Shown here: one piece after another, positions 1 to 8,890 of the stretch
Layout of the letters: the number at the start of each line of letters is the position of its first letter
Numbering within the stretch: the first letter of the stretch is position 1
Assembly: GCA_017798125.1 (NCBI GenBank)
Contig: CP059070.1
Location: 2,666,001 to 2,730,000, forward strand
Reading direction: 5' to 3'
Source: Cryomorphaceae bacterium
GTDB taxonomy: Bacteria; Bacteroidota; Bacteroidia; Flavobacteriales; ECT2AJA-044
Length of the DNA stretch: 64,000 bases
Notes under the pieces: generated by a model
What the model was told of the DNA's origin: nothing
What the model saw: only the letters and a program-made list of their open reading frames with translations
Database searches by the model: none
Position numbers and translations under genes: made by a program

Positions 1-1172
1 CGTATGCCCACACGCGCTCGAATCAGGCATTGGCCCTGAACAGCCTGCTCAGCTTGAATCCTCTGGGCGGGAACTCCCCTGCATTGGGCATTCATCCCGC
101 AATGATCGAGGTGCAACAACTCTTTAACTCCGGCAAGCTAGCGTTCATTAGTAATGTCGGCACCTTGGTAGAACCAACGACTTTATCACAGTTTCTGAAT
201 GGCTCGGCTCAAATGCCCTTAGGCTTGTTTTCACACGCCGACCAGATTCAGCAGTGGCAAACCTCCGTTCCACAATCACGAGGCGCACTCGGTTGGGGAG
301 GAAGACTGGCCGATATGCTTCAAAGCATGAATCAGAACCAGAACATCTCTATGAATATTTCGCTTTCAGGTCGGAATGTATTTCAAGCAGGTAATGCCAC
401 AACGGAATACACCATCACCAACAGCGGGACTGGAAGCGTGGGAATCGAGGGATATAACGGGCCAGATTTCATCCACGAAGTGGGGACCGCTGCCGTGGAC
501 AGCCTGATGGACCATCACTACAATGACATCTTCAAAAACACCTACGCCAATGTAGTGAGCAACGCGCAGGATACGCATGAAGTCTTTAGTTCGGCTACAG
601 GTAATATACAACTCAGCACGGCCTTCTCTGAAAATGAACTCTCCCAAAACTTAGCCATGGTGGCCAAAACCATCGGGGCTCGGAACACGCTGGGACTTTC
701 GCGCCAGACCTTCTTCATCAATTACGGAGGATGGGACCATCACGATGAACTCCTCAACAATCAAAACGCCATGCTCACCGTCGTTAGCAAGGCACTGGGC
801 GAATTTGAATCTGCTCTTCAAGAATTGGGGGTCGGGGACCAAGTGACCACCTTTTCCATTTCTGACTTTGCCCGAACCCTTACTTCCAATGGAAATGGGA
901 CCGATCACGGCTGGGGAGGCAATGTCATGGTCATGGGCGGCAATCAAGTAAACGGCGGTCAAATCTATGGCCAGTACCCAGATTTAGCCATCGGTAGTTC
1001 TCTTGATGTTGGGAACGGGGTGCTCATCCCCACCCTTTCGACCGACGAATACTTCGCTGAATTGGCCAAGTGGTTTGGCGTATCGAACAGCGACTTGCTT
1101 TCCATTTTTCCGAACCTATCTAACTTCTATTTACCGAGTTCCACTCCGCCCATTGGATTCATGAATATTTAA
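1..1172 (+). CDS. DUF1501 family protein, 5' end outside window
   Basis: Frame open from base 3 to the TAA at 1172 (389 residues visible), so the gene begins upstream; a TTG at 30 is internal. The segment from LNSLLSLNP through the IHPAM and GGWDHHDELL motifs to the DHGWGG metal-site-like motif is typical of DUF1501 proteins, which have an alkaline phosphatase/sulfatase-like fold and no settled function. In Bacteroidota these are often exported and paired with a DUF1800 gene, which could lie just upstream. The next gene starts 10 bp downstream on the same strand and encodes a T9SS cargo protein, consistent with a surface-protein operon. Family assignment is firm; the role is unknown. Confidence 0.85.
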   Translation, partial: YAHTRSNQALALNSLLSLNPLGGNSPALGIHPAMIEVQQLFNSGKLAFISNVGTLVEPTTLSQFLNGSAQMPLGLFSHADQIQQWQTSVPQSRGALGWGGRLADMLQSMNQNQNISMNISLSGRNVFQAGNATTEYTITNSGTGSVGIEGYNGPDFIHEVGTAAVDSLMDHHYNDIFKNTYANVVSNAQDTHEVFSSATGNIQLSTAFSENELSQNLAMVAKTIGARNTLGLSRQTFFINYGGWDHHDELLNNQNAMLTVVSKALGEFESALQELGVGDQVTTFSISDFARTLTSNGNGTDHGWGGNVMVMGGNQVNGGQIYGQYPDLAIGSSLDVGNGVLIPTLSTDEYFAELAKWFGVSNSDLLSIFPNLSNFYLPSSTPPIGFMNI

Positions 1173-1182
1173 GCCCCCTCCC

Positions 1183-1950
1183 ATGAAAATGAACAAGTTT
1201 ATCGTCACTTTCCTCTGTGTTATGCTCGTCACCGGCTGGGCTCAAGGCCAATGTGTGGAACCGGATGCCTCCATTTGGGATAACCCGTGGCAATCCTGTG
1301 AAGTGAAGCAATGTCCTAATCGCAATCGGGCCGATGGTCATTGGATCATGTACGACTTTGGAGAAATGCGACGGATTTCAAAAATGCACGTTTGGAACAT
1401 CAATGAAACCTCCATCGTGAACCACGGATTCAAAAGCGTCTCTGTAGACTTCTCTTCCAATGGGCGTCATTGGACCGAGCTCGGGACCTACTCTTGGCCT
1501 ATGGCTTCGGGCTCCAACATCTACGGAGGGTTTGAAGGAGCGGATTTCGCCGGCGAATCTGCACGGTACGTCCTTCTATATGCTCACGAAAACTGGGGTG
1601 GTGCATGTTCGGGACTGACTGAGGTCAAGTTCAATTTGATGCGGAACAACGACGATGCTCTGACAGAGTTCTTCAGCGCCATGGAGGATGAGGATGCCCT
1701 ACTCATCTACCCCAATCCTGCTCGAGATCAAGCTTCGCTGGTTTTCCAATCCGCCACCCAAGGCGAAGGGTATATTCAGGTGTTCAACTTCTTGGGACAA
1801 AGAGTCTTCGGTGCTGACCTTGAGGTCTTTGAAGGGCCTAATAGATACACCCTACCCGTAGAAGGTTGGGCCAGTCAGATCTATGTAGTTTCCGTACATG
1901 TTCATGTCGATCAGGAGCCGCTTGTGGGAAAACTAGTGGTCAATCGCTAG
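1183..1950 (+). CDS. Secreted discoidin-like protein with T9SS sorting domain
   Basis: 255 residues. A signal peptide covers about residues 1-22 (hydrophobic run, then AQGQ). Residues about 25-155 resemble an F5/8 type C (discoidin/galactose-binding) domain: WIMYDFGEMRRISKMHVWN matches the usual 'v.Dlg..~~i~~v~lwn' start. The last ~80 residues, from LLIYPNPARDQ to the basic end KLVVNR, form a type A T9SS sorting domain, so the protein should cross the outer membrane by the PorU/PorV route and be surface-attached or released. The start ATG is 10 bp after the DUF1501 stop, suggesting co-transcription. Ligand is not predictable; carbohydrate binding is plausible for the fold. Confidence 0.8.
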   Translation: MKMNKFIVTFLCVMLVTGWAQGQCVEPDASIWDNPWQSCEVKQCPNRNRADGHWIMYDFGEMRRISKMHVWNINETSIVNHGFKSVSVDFSSNGRHWTELGTYSWPMASGSNIYGGFEGADFAGESARYVLLYAHENWGGACSGLTEVKFNLMRNNDDALTEFFSAMEDEDALLIYPNPARDQASLVFQSATQGEGYIQVFNFLGQRVFGADLEVFEGPNRYTLPVEGWASQIYVVSVHVHVDQEPLVGKLVVNR

Positions 1951-1986
1951 GCATTTCGGTACGAACGGCAAATCCACGAGGGCTAC

Positions 1987-2009
1987 ATATCGGCCCGTAG
2001 GGTCAAAAA
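1987..2009 (+). repeat. Hairpin element copy A (intergenic)
   Basis: ATATC head, arm GGCCC, loop GTA, arm GGGTC, then AAAAA. One arm position is a G-T wobble, so pairing is kept in RNA but not perfect in DNA. It lies in the 91-bp gap before the sulfatase gene. Confidence 0.65.
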
Positions 2010-2041
2010 GATATTATCTTAGGGCACCTAAACCCTCTTCT

Positions 2042-3793
2042 ATGAAAAAGTTGCTCGCACTTTTAGTGATTTCTAGTTTGGTCGTTGGCTGCGGAAGCCC
2101 ACAAGAATCAGAAAGTCAGGAAGCCGAAGCGGCGACCCCGATGAACGTTCTCCTCCTCGTTGGGGATGATATTGCCTTTGGAGATCTCGGCATATACGGG
2201 TCTGAAATCAACACACCGAACTTTAGTCGACTAGCGGAATCAGGTGTTCGCTTTACGAATTTTCATGCCTCTCCTGTATGTTCAGTCACGAGGTCCATGT
2301 TGCTTACGGGTTGCAACAACATAGAAGTTGGTCTAGGCTCGTTCGACTACTCCTTTTATCCACCGTCAAAAGGACAACCGGGATACGAGGGCTATCTAAC
2401 AGACAACGCGCTTCCCATAACACAGCTCTTTAAGGATGCTGGATACGAAGTCTACAAAGCGGGTAAATGGCACTTGGGAGGCGAGGCCGCCGGCGGTTAC
2501 GGACCGCTCCATTGGGGCTTCACCCGTGAATTTGGGATTCTTTCTGGGGGATCGAACCACTGGAATAATTTGAGAATGACTCCGGACTTCACGGATCCGG
2601 ATTATATGAACAAGAAATTTGAGGAGCACTGGACCCTCGATGGGGAGCACTACGACCGGCCCGAGGGCATCTACTCCGGAGAACTCTACACCAATCAAAT
2701 GATCGACTTCATTGAGGAGGGAAGAGAAGCCGGCAACCCTTGGTTCGCCTATATGGCCTTTACCACGGCGCACTTCCCTATTCAAGCACCGCCCGAACTT
2801 ATCGACAAACACTACGAATTCTACCTTGAGAAAGGATATGAAGGTCTCAAGCAGTTCCGCTACGAACGCCTCAAAGAAAACGGCTTGATTTCAACCGAGG
2901 CAGACCCTTCTCCAGAAAACGACCTGGTGAAAAAATGGGACGAATTAAGCGAGGAGGAAAAGCGTTTTCAAGCACGAGTGTTTGCTACCTATGCCGCGGA
3001 AATTGAGGACCAAGACAATCGTATTGGCCAGCTTTTGGACTACTTGTCTGAAACGGGTCAATTGGACAACACCATGATCGTGTACATCTCGGATAACGGT
3101 CCGGAAGGAATGGAGGCGGAAAATCCGCACACAGGAAATGCAGAGTTCGGTCAGTGGATCGCCAACAATTACGACACTTCCTTTGAAGGGATTGGAACCG
3201 CTAACTCGAGCAACTACATCGGCACTTCTTGGGCCAATGCCGCGACTGGCGGGCTTTCTTGGTGGAAGTGGTTTGTTGGCGAAGGAGGCGTTCGCGTTCC
3301 TATGGTCATTGTACCTCCTGGCGCCTTCAGCAGCGATTACGACCGATCGGGAGAGATGAGTAATGCCGTGATGTCGGTCAAGGATCTTCCCATGACTATA
3401 CTGGACTACGCGGGAATTGATCATCCGGGCAGTGAATACAACGGTAAAACCGTGGCCGCTCCGAGCGGTATCAGTGCACGCCCCTACTTGGAAGGTACTT
3501 CAGATATCGTTCGCTCTGAGGATGACTGGTACGCCTTTGAACTGTTCGGAAACGCATACTTGATGAAAGGCAATTACAAGTTGATGAAAGTTCGTCCTGG
3601 CATGTTCGGAGATGGCATTTGGCATCTGTACAACGTTGTGGACGACCCTTCTGAACAACACCCACTCGAAGAGGAGCTTCCTGAGCGATTTCATGAAATG
3701 ATGGCTCTCTACACCGCCTACGAAGCAGAGCACAATCTGGTTGCAGTGGATTCTGAATGGAATGCTTTCCAAGCGGCGAGCGAAGGAAACTAA
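2042..3793 (+). CDS. Arylsulfatase-family lipoprotein
   Basis: 583 residues. Lipobox VVGC places the lipidated cysteine at residue 17. The N-terminal metal motif (GDD, residues 41-43) and NTPNFSRLAESGVRFTNFHA are classic for family S1 sulfatases. The catalytic cysteine to be converted to formylglycine is Cys80 in the signature C-S-V-T-R, followed by SMLLTG; the usual proline/alanine at the third position is valine here. AGKWHLGG, YISDNGPEGME and EGGVRVPM provide the other active-site Lys/His/Asp/Asn positions. It should hydrolyse sulfate esters in the periplasm or at the cell surface, commonly of sulfated polysaccharides in marine Bacteroidota; the actual substrate is not predictable. No maturase (anSME) gene is in the window. 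Confidence 0.9.
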   Translation: MKKLLALLVISSLVVGCGSPQESESQEAEAATPMNVLLLVGDDIAFGDLGIYGSEINTPNFSRLAESGVRFTNFHASPVCSVTRSMLLTGCNNIEVGLGSFDYSFYPPSKGQPGYEGYLTDNALPITQLFKDAGYEVYKAGKWHLGGEAAGGYGPLHWGFTREFGILSGGSNHWNNLRMTPDFTDPDYMNKKFEEHWTLDGEHYDRPEGIYSGELYTNQMIDFIEEGREAGNPWFAYMAFTTAHFPIQAPPELIDKHYEFYLEKGYEGLKQFRYERLKENGLISTEADPSPENDLVKKWDELSEEEKRFQARVFATYAAEIEDQDNRIGQLLDYLSETGQLDNTMIVYISDNGPEGMEAENPHTGNAEFGQWIANNYDTSFEGIGTANSSNYIGTSWANAATGGLSWWKWFVGEGGVRVPMVIVPPGAFSSDYDRSGEMSNAVMSVKDLPMTILDYAGIDHPGSEYNGKTVAAPSGISARPYLEGTSDIVRSEDDWYAFELFGNAYLMKGNYKLMKVRPGMFGDGIWHLYNVVDDPSEQHPLEEELPERFHEMMALYTAYEAEHNLVAVDSEWNAFQAASEGN

Positions 3794-3819
3794 TTGAGCG
3801 GGGCTCAAAATAACCGACT

Positions 3820-4713
3820 ATGAAAACCACAATTCTTCTTAGTTTCTTAAGTCTTGGCCTGAGTTCATGCCTCCTCCTCGACAATTCTTCGAGTCAAGAA
3901 ACCTCCGAAGCTCCGATTGCGCAGCAAGTCCTGGAACAGAGTGAAATCTTGCGCCAATCGGCTGAAAACTACCGAGAAGTAGCGGTTCTCGATCACCACA
4001 AAATGGCGGCTGAGGAAGGGGTGTACACGCCTCCGGCCATCTTACATCTGTATTCAGATCCGGAAATCAACACCCCGCTCATCAAGATCAACCCGAGGAC
4101 CGGTTTGGACCTCCCGCTCAAAGTTCTCATCTATTCGGAACCCGACACCAACGAGGTATTTGTAGCCGAAACTTCTGGTGCGTTTTTGTGCCTACGGCAC
4201 GATGTGCCTTTCGAAGCCGCAAACGACCACAACGCGGCGCTTGAGTCTTTGCTCGATTCCACAGGCTTAGAGCCTCGCGAAACGGACTTGGACTCCGTAG
4301 GACTCAACTTCGGAATTGTAGAGCTGCAATCGGATTACAACTTTGATACAACGGTGGCCCAACTTAAGGCCATCGTCAATGCTCAATCCGACACTCGGTG
4401 GTTTGGGGAGGTAGACTATCGAGCCGATGCCCTGGCCCTTGGGGACAGCATACAGCCTTGTACCTTGCTCCTCTTTGGAGGACCCGCACCCGGTGGAAAG
4501 GCAATGATGACCACACCGCGCATTGGTCTTGATGCCTTTTGCCAAAAGCTACTCGTATACGAAGCAGAAGACGGTCACGTCCATGTCATTTACAACGACA
4601 TCCCGGCCTTTGCCCAACTCTACTACGGTCTACAAACCAAGCCTCAAGAGCTCATCCGTCAGCGATTGGAGGCTACCTTTACGAGTGCCATAACCCGCAA
4701 TACCGAAGAATGA
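3820..4713 (+). CDS. Lipoprotein with two DUF302 domains
   Basis: 297 residues with lipobox LSSC (lipid Cys17). The pattern 'hlysdPeiNTPLIkiNPrtGLDLPLKVLIY' (about residues 77-107) and the later 'LLLFGGPAPGGKAMMTTPRIGLDAFCQKLLVYE' (about 215-247) are two copies of the DUF302 core. The domain is of unknown function and its substrate cannot be inferred. Starts 26 bp after the sulfatase and overlaps the next gene by 4 bp (ATGA at 4710-4713), so a shared transcript is likely. A copy of the dispersed hairpin lies inside the gene at 4183-4205, where it encodes CLRHDV at the end of the first DUF302 domain. Confidence 0.8.
   Translation: MKTTILLSFLSLGLSSCLLLDNSSSQETSEAPIAQQVLEQSEILRQSAENYREVAVLDHHKMAAEEGVYTPPAILHLYSDPEINTPLIKINPRTGLDLPLKVLIYSEPDTNEVFVAETSGAFLCLRHDVPFEAANDHNAALESLLDSTGLEPRETDLDSVGLNFGIVELQSDYNFDTTVAQLKAIVNAQSDTRWFGEVDYRADALALGDSIQPCTLLLFGGPAPGGKAMMTTPRIGLDAFCQKLLVYEAEDGHVHVIYNDIPAFAQLYYGLQTKPQELIRQRLEATFTSAITRNTEE
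4183..4205 (-). repeat. Hairpin element copy C (inside DUF302 gene)
   Basis: Read on the minus strand: ACATC head, arm GTGCC, loop GTA, perfect complementary arm GGCAC, then AAAAA. It is antisense to the gene; the coding strand reads C-L-R-H-D-V through it. Confidence 0.7.
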
Positions 4714-5360
4714 AAAAACTCCTCGCCCTACTCCTTTGCCTTCCTCTTTGGTCCGTGGCACAAGACAGTCCATTGGGAAACTGGATCAATTACTTCGGAA
4801 ACAAGGTCATCAACGAACAGTGGAATTGGCATAACGAGGTCCAATACCGGAATTATAACGCTATTGGTGATCTAGAACAGCTTCTGATCCGAACGGGTGT
4901 GGGTTACAACCTGACCGAGGGCAACAACAACGTTTTGCTTGGATATGGATATATCCTCAGTGAAAACTACGTGGGCGAAGAGGAAAAAGAAAGTGTTAAC
5001 GAACACCGAATCTTTCAGCAATTCATCACCAAACATGCGATCGGCGTGGTCAACGTACAGCACCGATATCGCTTTGAGCAACGCTGGGTCGAGTCCGATT
5101 TCAAGATGCGTCTTCGCTACTTCCTGTCCCTAAATATTCCACTCAACAGAAAGCCCATCACGGACGGAAGTTGGTACGGTTCGGTGTACAATGAAATCTT
5201 CCTGAATACGGGAGAAAATGTGTTTGACCGTAACCGCTTGTACGTAGCCTTGGGACATCAGTTCTCCAAGAAATTCCGTTTAGAAGTAGGCTACATGAAC
5301 CAATACCTACCGGGATTGGATCGGGATCAAATCAACATCAACTCCTTTTTGACCTTTTAG
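4710..5360 (+). CDS. DUF2490 family outer-membrane beta-barrel-like protein
   Basis: 216 residues from ATG at 4710, chosen because MKKLLALLLCLPLWSVAQ is a clean signal peptide and the start overlaps the previous stop (ATGA); the frame is open further upstream but inside the DUF302 gene. The body has alternating aromatic beta-strands (GNWINYFGNKVINEQWNWHNEVQYR start, C-terminal YMNQYLPG...INSFLTF) as in DUF2490 proteins, which are predicted outer-membrane barrels of unknown function. Last gene of the surface-protein cluster; an 11-bp gap separates its stop from a dispersed hairpin copy. Confidence 0.75.
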   Translation: MKKLLALLLCLPLWSVAQDSPLGNWINYFGNKVINEQWNWHNEVQYRNYNAIGDLEQLLIRTGVGYNLTEGNNNVLLGYGYILSENYVGEEEKESVNEHRIFQQFITKHAIGVVNVQHRYRFEQRWVESDFKMRLRYFLSLNIPLNRKPITDGSWYGSVYNEIFLNTGENVFDRNRLYVALGHQFSKKFRLEVGYMNQYLPGLDRDQININSFLTF

Positions 5361-5370
5361 GGGAAATGAG

Positions 5371-5391
5371 GCATCGCGCCGTAGGCGCAAA
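5371..5391 (+). repeat. Hairpin element copy B (intergenic)
   Basis: GCATC head, arm GCGCC, loop GTA, perfect arm GGCGC, then AAATT. It occupies about half of the 42-bp gap between the DUF2490 gene and the acyltransferase gene. Confidence 0.7.
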
Positions 5392-5402
5392 TTCAAGTCC
5401 AT

Positions 5403-6560
5403 ATGGCACACCCTTCAAAATCGGAACGACTTCACGCCTTAGACGCCTTGCGCGCCATCATGATGCTCTTGGGGATCGTCATTCATTCCGCCATCACTTA
5501 TGGAACAGTCGACTACGGGAGTGCTTGGAGTTTGAAGGATCCCGTAAATCACTGGTCCAATGATTTTATCGTTGCCTTTATCCACGCCTTTCGCATGCAA
5601 ATCTTCTTCTTGGTTTCAGGCTTCTTTAGCGCCCTGCTCTTTTACGATCGATCGCCAGGACGCATGATTCAAAATCGCGTGAAGCGCATTGCCCTTCCCT
5701 TTATCGTTTTTCTCTTTGTTCTGTGGCCAAGCATCAAATTCGGTTTTGTCTATACAGGGTCGGTATTTTCTGGAGAACCTGAATCCTGGGGCCTTGCGGT
5801 GACTGATCTTTGGAGCCTCGGCTCGATCCTCCCCAACAACACCTTCCACCTGTGGTTCCTGTACACCTTGATCTGGATCACTATGTTCAGCATTGGTTTT
5901 GCCTTCTTCTTTGTGCGGTTCAAGAAGATGGCCTCTAAAATCCATCAGGGCTTTCGTTTCGTATTACAGCGACCACTGCTACGCCTGCTCGTCTTGGGGC
6001 TATTGACCATGGGCGTCTACGGGAGCATCAATACGTGGTCCGCTCCGGTGTCCGGATCGTTCATTCCAAACTTTTTGTCCATCGTATACTACCTCTTTTT
6101 CTATCTCATCGGCTGGGTCCTCTTCAAATCCAAGGACCTCCTAGGCCAGATGGAGCGGGGCTTTGGCTGGAACTTCGCCCTAGGTATGGTGCTCTTTTGC
6201 ATTCACTTCTTCCTGTATGATTCGTGGAGCTTCTGGGAGCACGTGGCAATAAAATCGCTGATGGTATGGGGCTTGATTTTCGGAATCACGGGAGCCTTTA
6301 TTCGATACGGAAGTGACCACTCCCCCACTATGCGCTATGTGAGCGACTCCTCCTATTGGGTGTACCTCGTGCACCTGAGCTGGACGGCCTTCTTGCCTGG
6401 GCTACTGGCGGATTGGGCTGTTCCTTCTACGGTTAAGTTTTTGACCGTGGCCGCCATCACATCCGTCTTTTGCTTTGTGACCTACCACTACATCGTACGG
6501 GCCACCTTTATCGGCGCTTTCTTGAACGGACGTCGGTACGAACGTAAATTGCCTCGATAA
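5403..6560 (+). CDS. Acyltransferase 3 family integral membrane protein
   Basis: 385 residues, about ten hydrophobic membrane segments. The N-terminus RLHALDALRAIMMLLGIVIHS matches the acyltransferase-3 family, with the expected histidine (His28) in the first membrane helix. Family members move acetyl, succinyl or other acyl groups from the cytoplasm onto periplasmic or surface sugars (for example OpgC-type glucan succinylation). The later conserved stretch YVSDSSYWVYLVHL (about 315-328) is also typical. Its stop overlaps the methyltransferase start by one base (TAATG), so the two are co-translated. The acceptor molecule is unknown. Confidence 0.85.
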   Translation: MAHPSKSERLHALDALRAIMMLLGIVIHSAITYGTVDYGSAWSLKDPVNHWSNDFIVAFIHAFRMQIFFLVSGFFSALLFYDRSPGRMIQNRVKRIALPFIVFLFVLWPSIKFGFVYTGSVFSGEPESWGLAVTDLWSLGSILPNNTFHLWFLYTLIWITMFSIGFAFFFVRFKKMASKIHQGFRFVLQRPLLRLLVLGLLTMGVYGSINTWSAPVSGSFIPNFLSIVYYLFFYLIGWVLFKSKDLLGQMERGFGWNFALGMVLFCIHFFLYDSWSFWEHVAIKSLMVWGLIFGITGAFIRYGSDHSPTMRYVSDSSYWVYLVHLSWTAFLPGLLADWAVPSTVKFLTVAAITSVFCFVTYHYIVRATFIGAFLNGRRYERKLPR

Positions 6561-7309
6561 TGGACCAAATGGAATTATTGATCGACCTGCATCGAGGCAA
6601 TCCTCGTCAAGGACCGGGAAGCACAGCGAGTACGCTGAGGGCCTTAAAGGCCTGTGGCCTTCCTCGCGAGCAAAGGCTTCGGGTAGCGGATATCGGTTGC
6701 GGTTCAGGGGCGCAAACCCTAGTACTGGCTGAGGAGCTCGAGGCGGATATAGTTGCCGTGGACCTGTTTCCTGAGTTTACGGAAGAACTGAATCATCGCG
6801 CCGTAAGCGCAGGGTTTCATGACTCCATCAAAACGGCTAATGAATCTATGGAGGCCCTTTCCTTGGAATCGGAATCCGTGGATCTCATTTGGTCGGAAGG
6901 GGCCATCTACAGCATGGGCTTTAAAGCGGGGCTCCAGGCTTGGCGTCCATTCCTGCGTCCCAATGGCGTCTTGGCGGTGAGCGAAATCACGTGGACCACA
7001 ACGGATCGACCCCAAGCATTGGAGGAGTTCTGGGGTGCGGAATATCCTGAAGTGGGGACTGCTGAAGAGAAAATGGCCGATCTCCGTGCGGCGGGGTACC
7101 AGGTCCTGGAGCATTTCTTCCTCCCTCCTTCCGATTGGCTCGATGAATACTATCTTCCTTTGGAGCAAAGCTTTGAGGGCTTTCTGGATCGACACCAGCA
7201 TTCAAAAGAAGCTCTTCAAGTTGTTCAGCTCCACCGGGACGAGATTGAATTCTACCGTACCTATCAGGCCTACTACAGCTACGGATTCTACATAGCACAA
7301 AAGGTCTGA
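6560..7309 (+). CDS. Class I SAM-dependent methyltransferase
   Basis: 249 residues. Motif I VADIGCGSGAQT (residues 42-53) forms the S-adenosylmethionine site, followed by the acidic VAVDLF strand and the VDLIWSEGAIY region (motif IV-like); the C-terminal half is helical. Belongs to the ubiE/UbiG-like small-molecule methyltransferase group; substrate not predictable. Shares base 6560 with the preceding stop codon. A degenerate copy of the dispersed hairpin (6793-6810) encodes HRAVSA. Confidence 0.85.
   Translation: MDQMELLIDLHRGNPRQGPGSTASTLRALKACGLPREQRLRVADIGCGSGAQTLVLAEELEADIVAVDLFPEFTEELNHRAVSAGFHDSIKTANESMEALSLESESVDLIWSEGAIYSMGFKAGLQAWRPFLRPNGVLAVSEITWTTTDRPQALEEFWGAEYPEVGTAEEKMADLRAAGYQVLEHFFLPPSDWLDEYYLPLEQSFEGFLDRHQHSKEALQVVQLHRDEIEFYRTYQAYYSYGFYIAQKV
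6793..6810 (+). repeat. Degenerate hairpin copy D (in methyltransferase gene)
   Basis: TCATC head, arm GCGCC, loop GTA, arm AGCGC: four of five pairs kept and no A-run. It may be a decayed copy or chance codon use. Confidence 0.35.
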
Positions 7310-7364
7310 CCACCCCATAGCACGACCTGATTTCCGTATCTTAACCTTCGCAAAAAAGAAGGTC

Positions 7365-7757
7365 ATGCGGGATCATATTGAACTAGACGAATACTTTGAC
7401 ATTAGCCCATCTGCGCTGTACACCGCTTGGCTGACTGGAGAAGAGCATGCAGCGATGACCGGAGGAGCCGCCGAGTCTGTACCTGAAGTGGGAACGGATT
7501 ACACGGCTTGGGATGAATACATCTGGGGGCAGCACCTCGAACTAGTTCCAGATCAACGCATCGTTCAATCCTGGCGATCGACCGAATTTGCGCCCAACGA
7601 GGAAGACTCCGTCGTGACCATCACCTTAACTCCTGAAGGCTCGGGAACCCGGCTCCATTTAAGCCATACAGATATCCCAACGGGCGATGGAGAACGCTAC
7701 CGAAAAGGCTGGATAGAACACTACTTCACGCCCATGAAAAAACACTTCAGCTCATGA
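7365..7757 (+). CDS. SRPBCC (AHSA1-like) domain protein
   Basis: 130 residues. The pattern EYFDISPSALYTAWLTGEEHAAMTGG, then GQHLELVPDQRIVQSWRS and the C-terminal GWIEHYFTPMKKHF is that of the AHA1/START-like helix-grip fold (SRPBCC). Such proteins bind hydrophobic ligands or act as co-chaperone-like factors; ligand unknown. The ATG follows an AAGAAGG purine run at proper Shine-Dalgarno distance, unusual in this window. Overlaps the next gene by 4 bp (ATGA). Confidence 0.8.
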   Translation: MRDHIELDEYFDISPSALYTAWLTGEEHAAMTGGAAESVPEVGTDYTAWDEYIWGQHLELVPDQRIVQSWRSTEFAPNEEDSVVTITLTPEGSGTRLHLSHTDIPTGDGERYRKGWIEHYFTPMKKHFSS

Positions 7758-8890
7758 GAACGGCATGGATTCTATTCTTGGCCCTTATGATCGTTGCCTG
7801 CGGTAAAGATGAACCCACGGGCAATGCTCCCTATGAGCCCACCGAACGCGAGCTGCAAATCATGTCTTGGTTGGAACAGCAACAACTGCCCAACGGGCTT
7901 TTGGAAAGCACTGAAAACAACAACTTTGTTTCGACCTATGACCAAAGCCTGGCCGCGATGTGCTTCATGTTGCATGACGATTTCCAGCGGGCAGAGGCCA
8001 TTTTTGATTTCTTCAAAGGCCGCCGGGCCTCGGAGCTCAATTCGGGCGTTGGAGGATTCTCGCAATTCAGAGATCGCAATGGGGTTCCCGGAAATCATCG
8101 ATGGATGGGGGATAATGCTTGGCTCCTCTTGGCTTTGAATAACCACAAGGCCCTCACGGGCCGATCAGATTACGATGCCCTCATCGCCGATCTGTCATCT
8201 TGGTTGATCTCCCTTCAGGATACCGTCGACGGTGGGCTGTGGGCGGGATACAATGCCGATGATGAATTGCTCGCCTACAAAGTCACGGAAGGCAATCTCG
8301 ACGCCTTCAACGCCATAGATGGCTACACCGATTTCCACGTTCGCTTGATGAGATTCTTTGACGCCCATCGTTGGAACGAGCCAGATCAAGCTCTGATGTC
8401 CTGGCCGGAAAATCCTCCCTATAAATACGCTGTGGATTGCTTTAGTTGGGCGTATTGCGCGTTTCCAGGCTACCCCCACACCACGCTGAGTCGAGCACAG
8501 CGATTCATCAACACACAGACCTCTACCTTAACCGGCGCCTCAATAGAGGGGTATGATATTGACGAAGATCGAGATGCCATCTTCATGGAAGGAACTGGAC
8601 AAATGGCCGTGGCTTGGAAGATATCCGGCAATTCCTTCCAATACGATCGCTTTATGGCTGAGCTCGATAAGGGCTATGTCTTGAGCACACTGCATGAGGA
8701 CGCCGGGGGTTTCCCCTATGCTTCCAATCCGGGAACAGCTTATGGCTCTGATCCTTATTGGGCAGGTGCCGATACGGAAATCGCAATTTCCCCGGGAGCG
8801 TGGTACGTATTTGCGCTTCGCGGCTTCAATCCTTTTGCCCTTGGCCTCGACAAGGAGATTCCAACCGAGGATCTCTTCTGGAACCCTTAA
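7754..8890 (+). CDS. Lipoprotein with predicted alpha/alpha-toroid fold
   Basis: 378 residues; lipobox MIVAC gives lipid Cys16. Recurrent Trp/Gly-rich helical motifs (LEQQQLPNGLLES, WMGDNAWLLLALN, LQDTVDGGLWAGYN, EGTGQMAVAWK, ISPGAWYVFALRGFNPF) recall six-hairpin glycosidases and terpene-cyclase-like toroids. Function not assigned; a role on surface glycans is only suggested by the fold. It ends tail-to-tail with the MFS gene, with overlapping stop codons in the palindrome TTAA at 8887-8890. Confidence 0.65.
   Translation: MRTAWILFLALMIVACGKDEPTGNAPYEPTERELQIMSWLEQQQLPNGLLESTENNNFVSTYDQSLAAMCFMLHDDFQRAEAIFDFFKGRRASELNSGVGGFSQFRDRNGVPGNHRWMGDNAWLLLALNNHKALTGRSDYDALIADLSSWLISLQDTVDGGLWAGYNADDELLAYKVTEGNLDAFNAIDGYTDFHVRLMRFFDAHRWNEPDQALMSWPENPPYKYAVDCFSWAYCAFPGYPHTTLSRAQRFINTQTSTLTGASIEGYDIDEDRDAIFMEGTGQMAVAWKISGNSFQYDRFMAELDKGYVLSTLHEDAGGFPYASNPGTAYGSDPYWAGADTEIAISPGAWYVFALRGFNPFALGLDKEIPTEDLFWNP

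Noticed and set aside
3794-3808. Small perfect hairpin TTGAGC-GGG-GCTCAA after the sulfatase
   Set aside because: No T-run, short stem, and not matching the dispersed family; too weak to call a terminator or operator.
8222-8233. 12-bp palindrome ACCGTCGACGGT
   Set aside because: Inside a coding sequence, no partner elsewhere, no repeat-family features.
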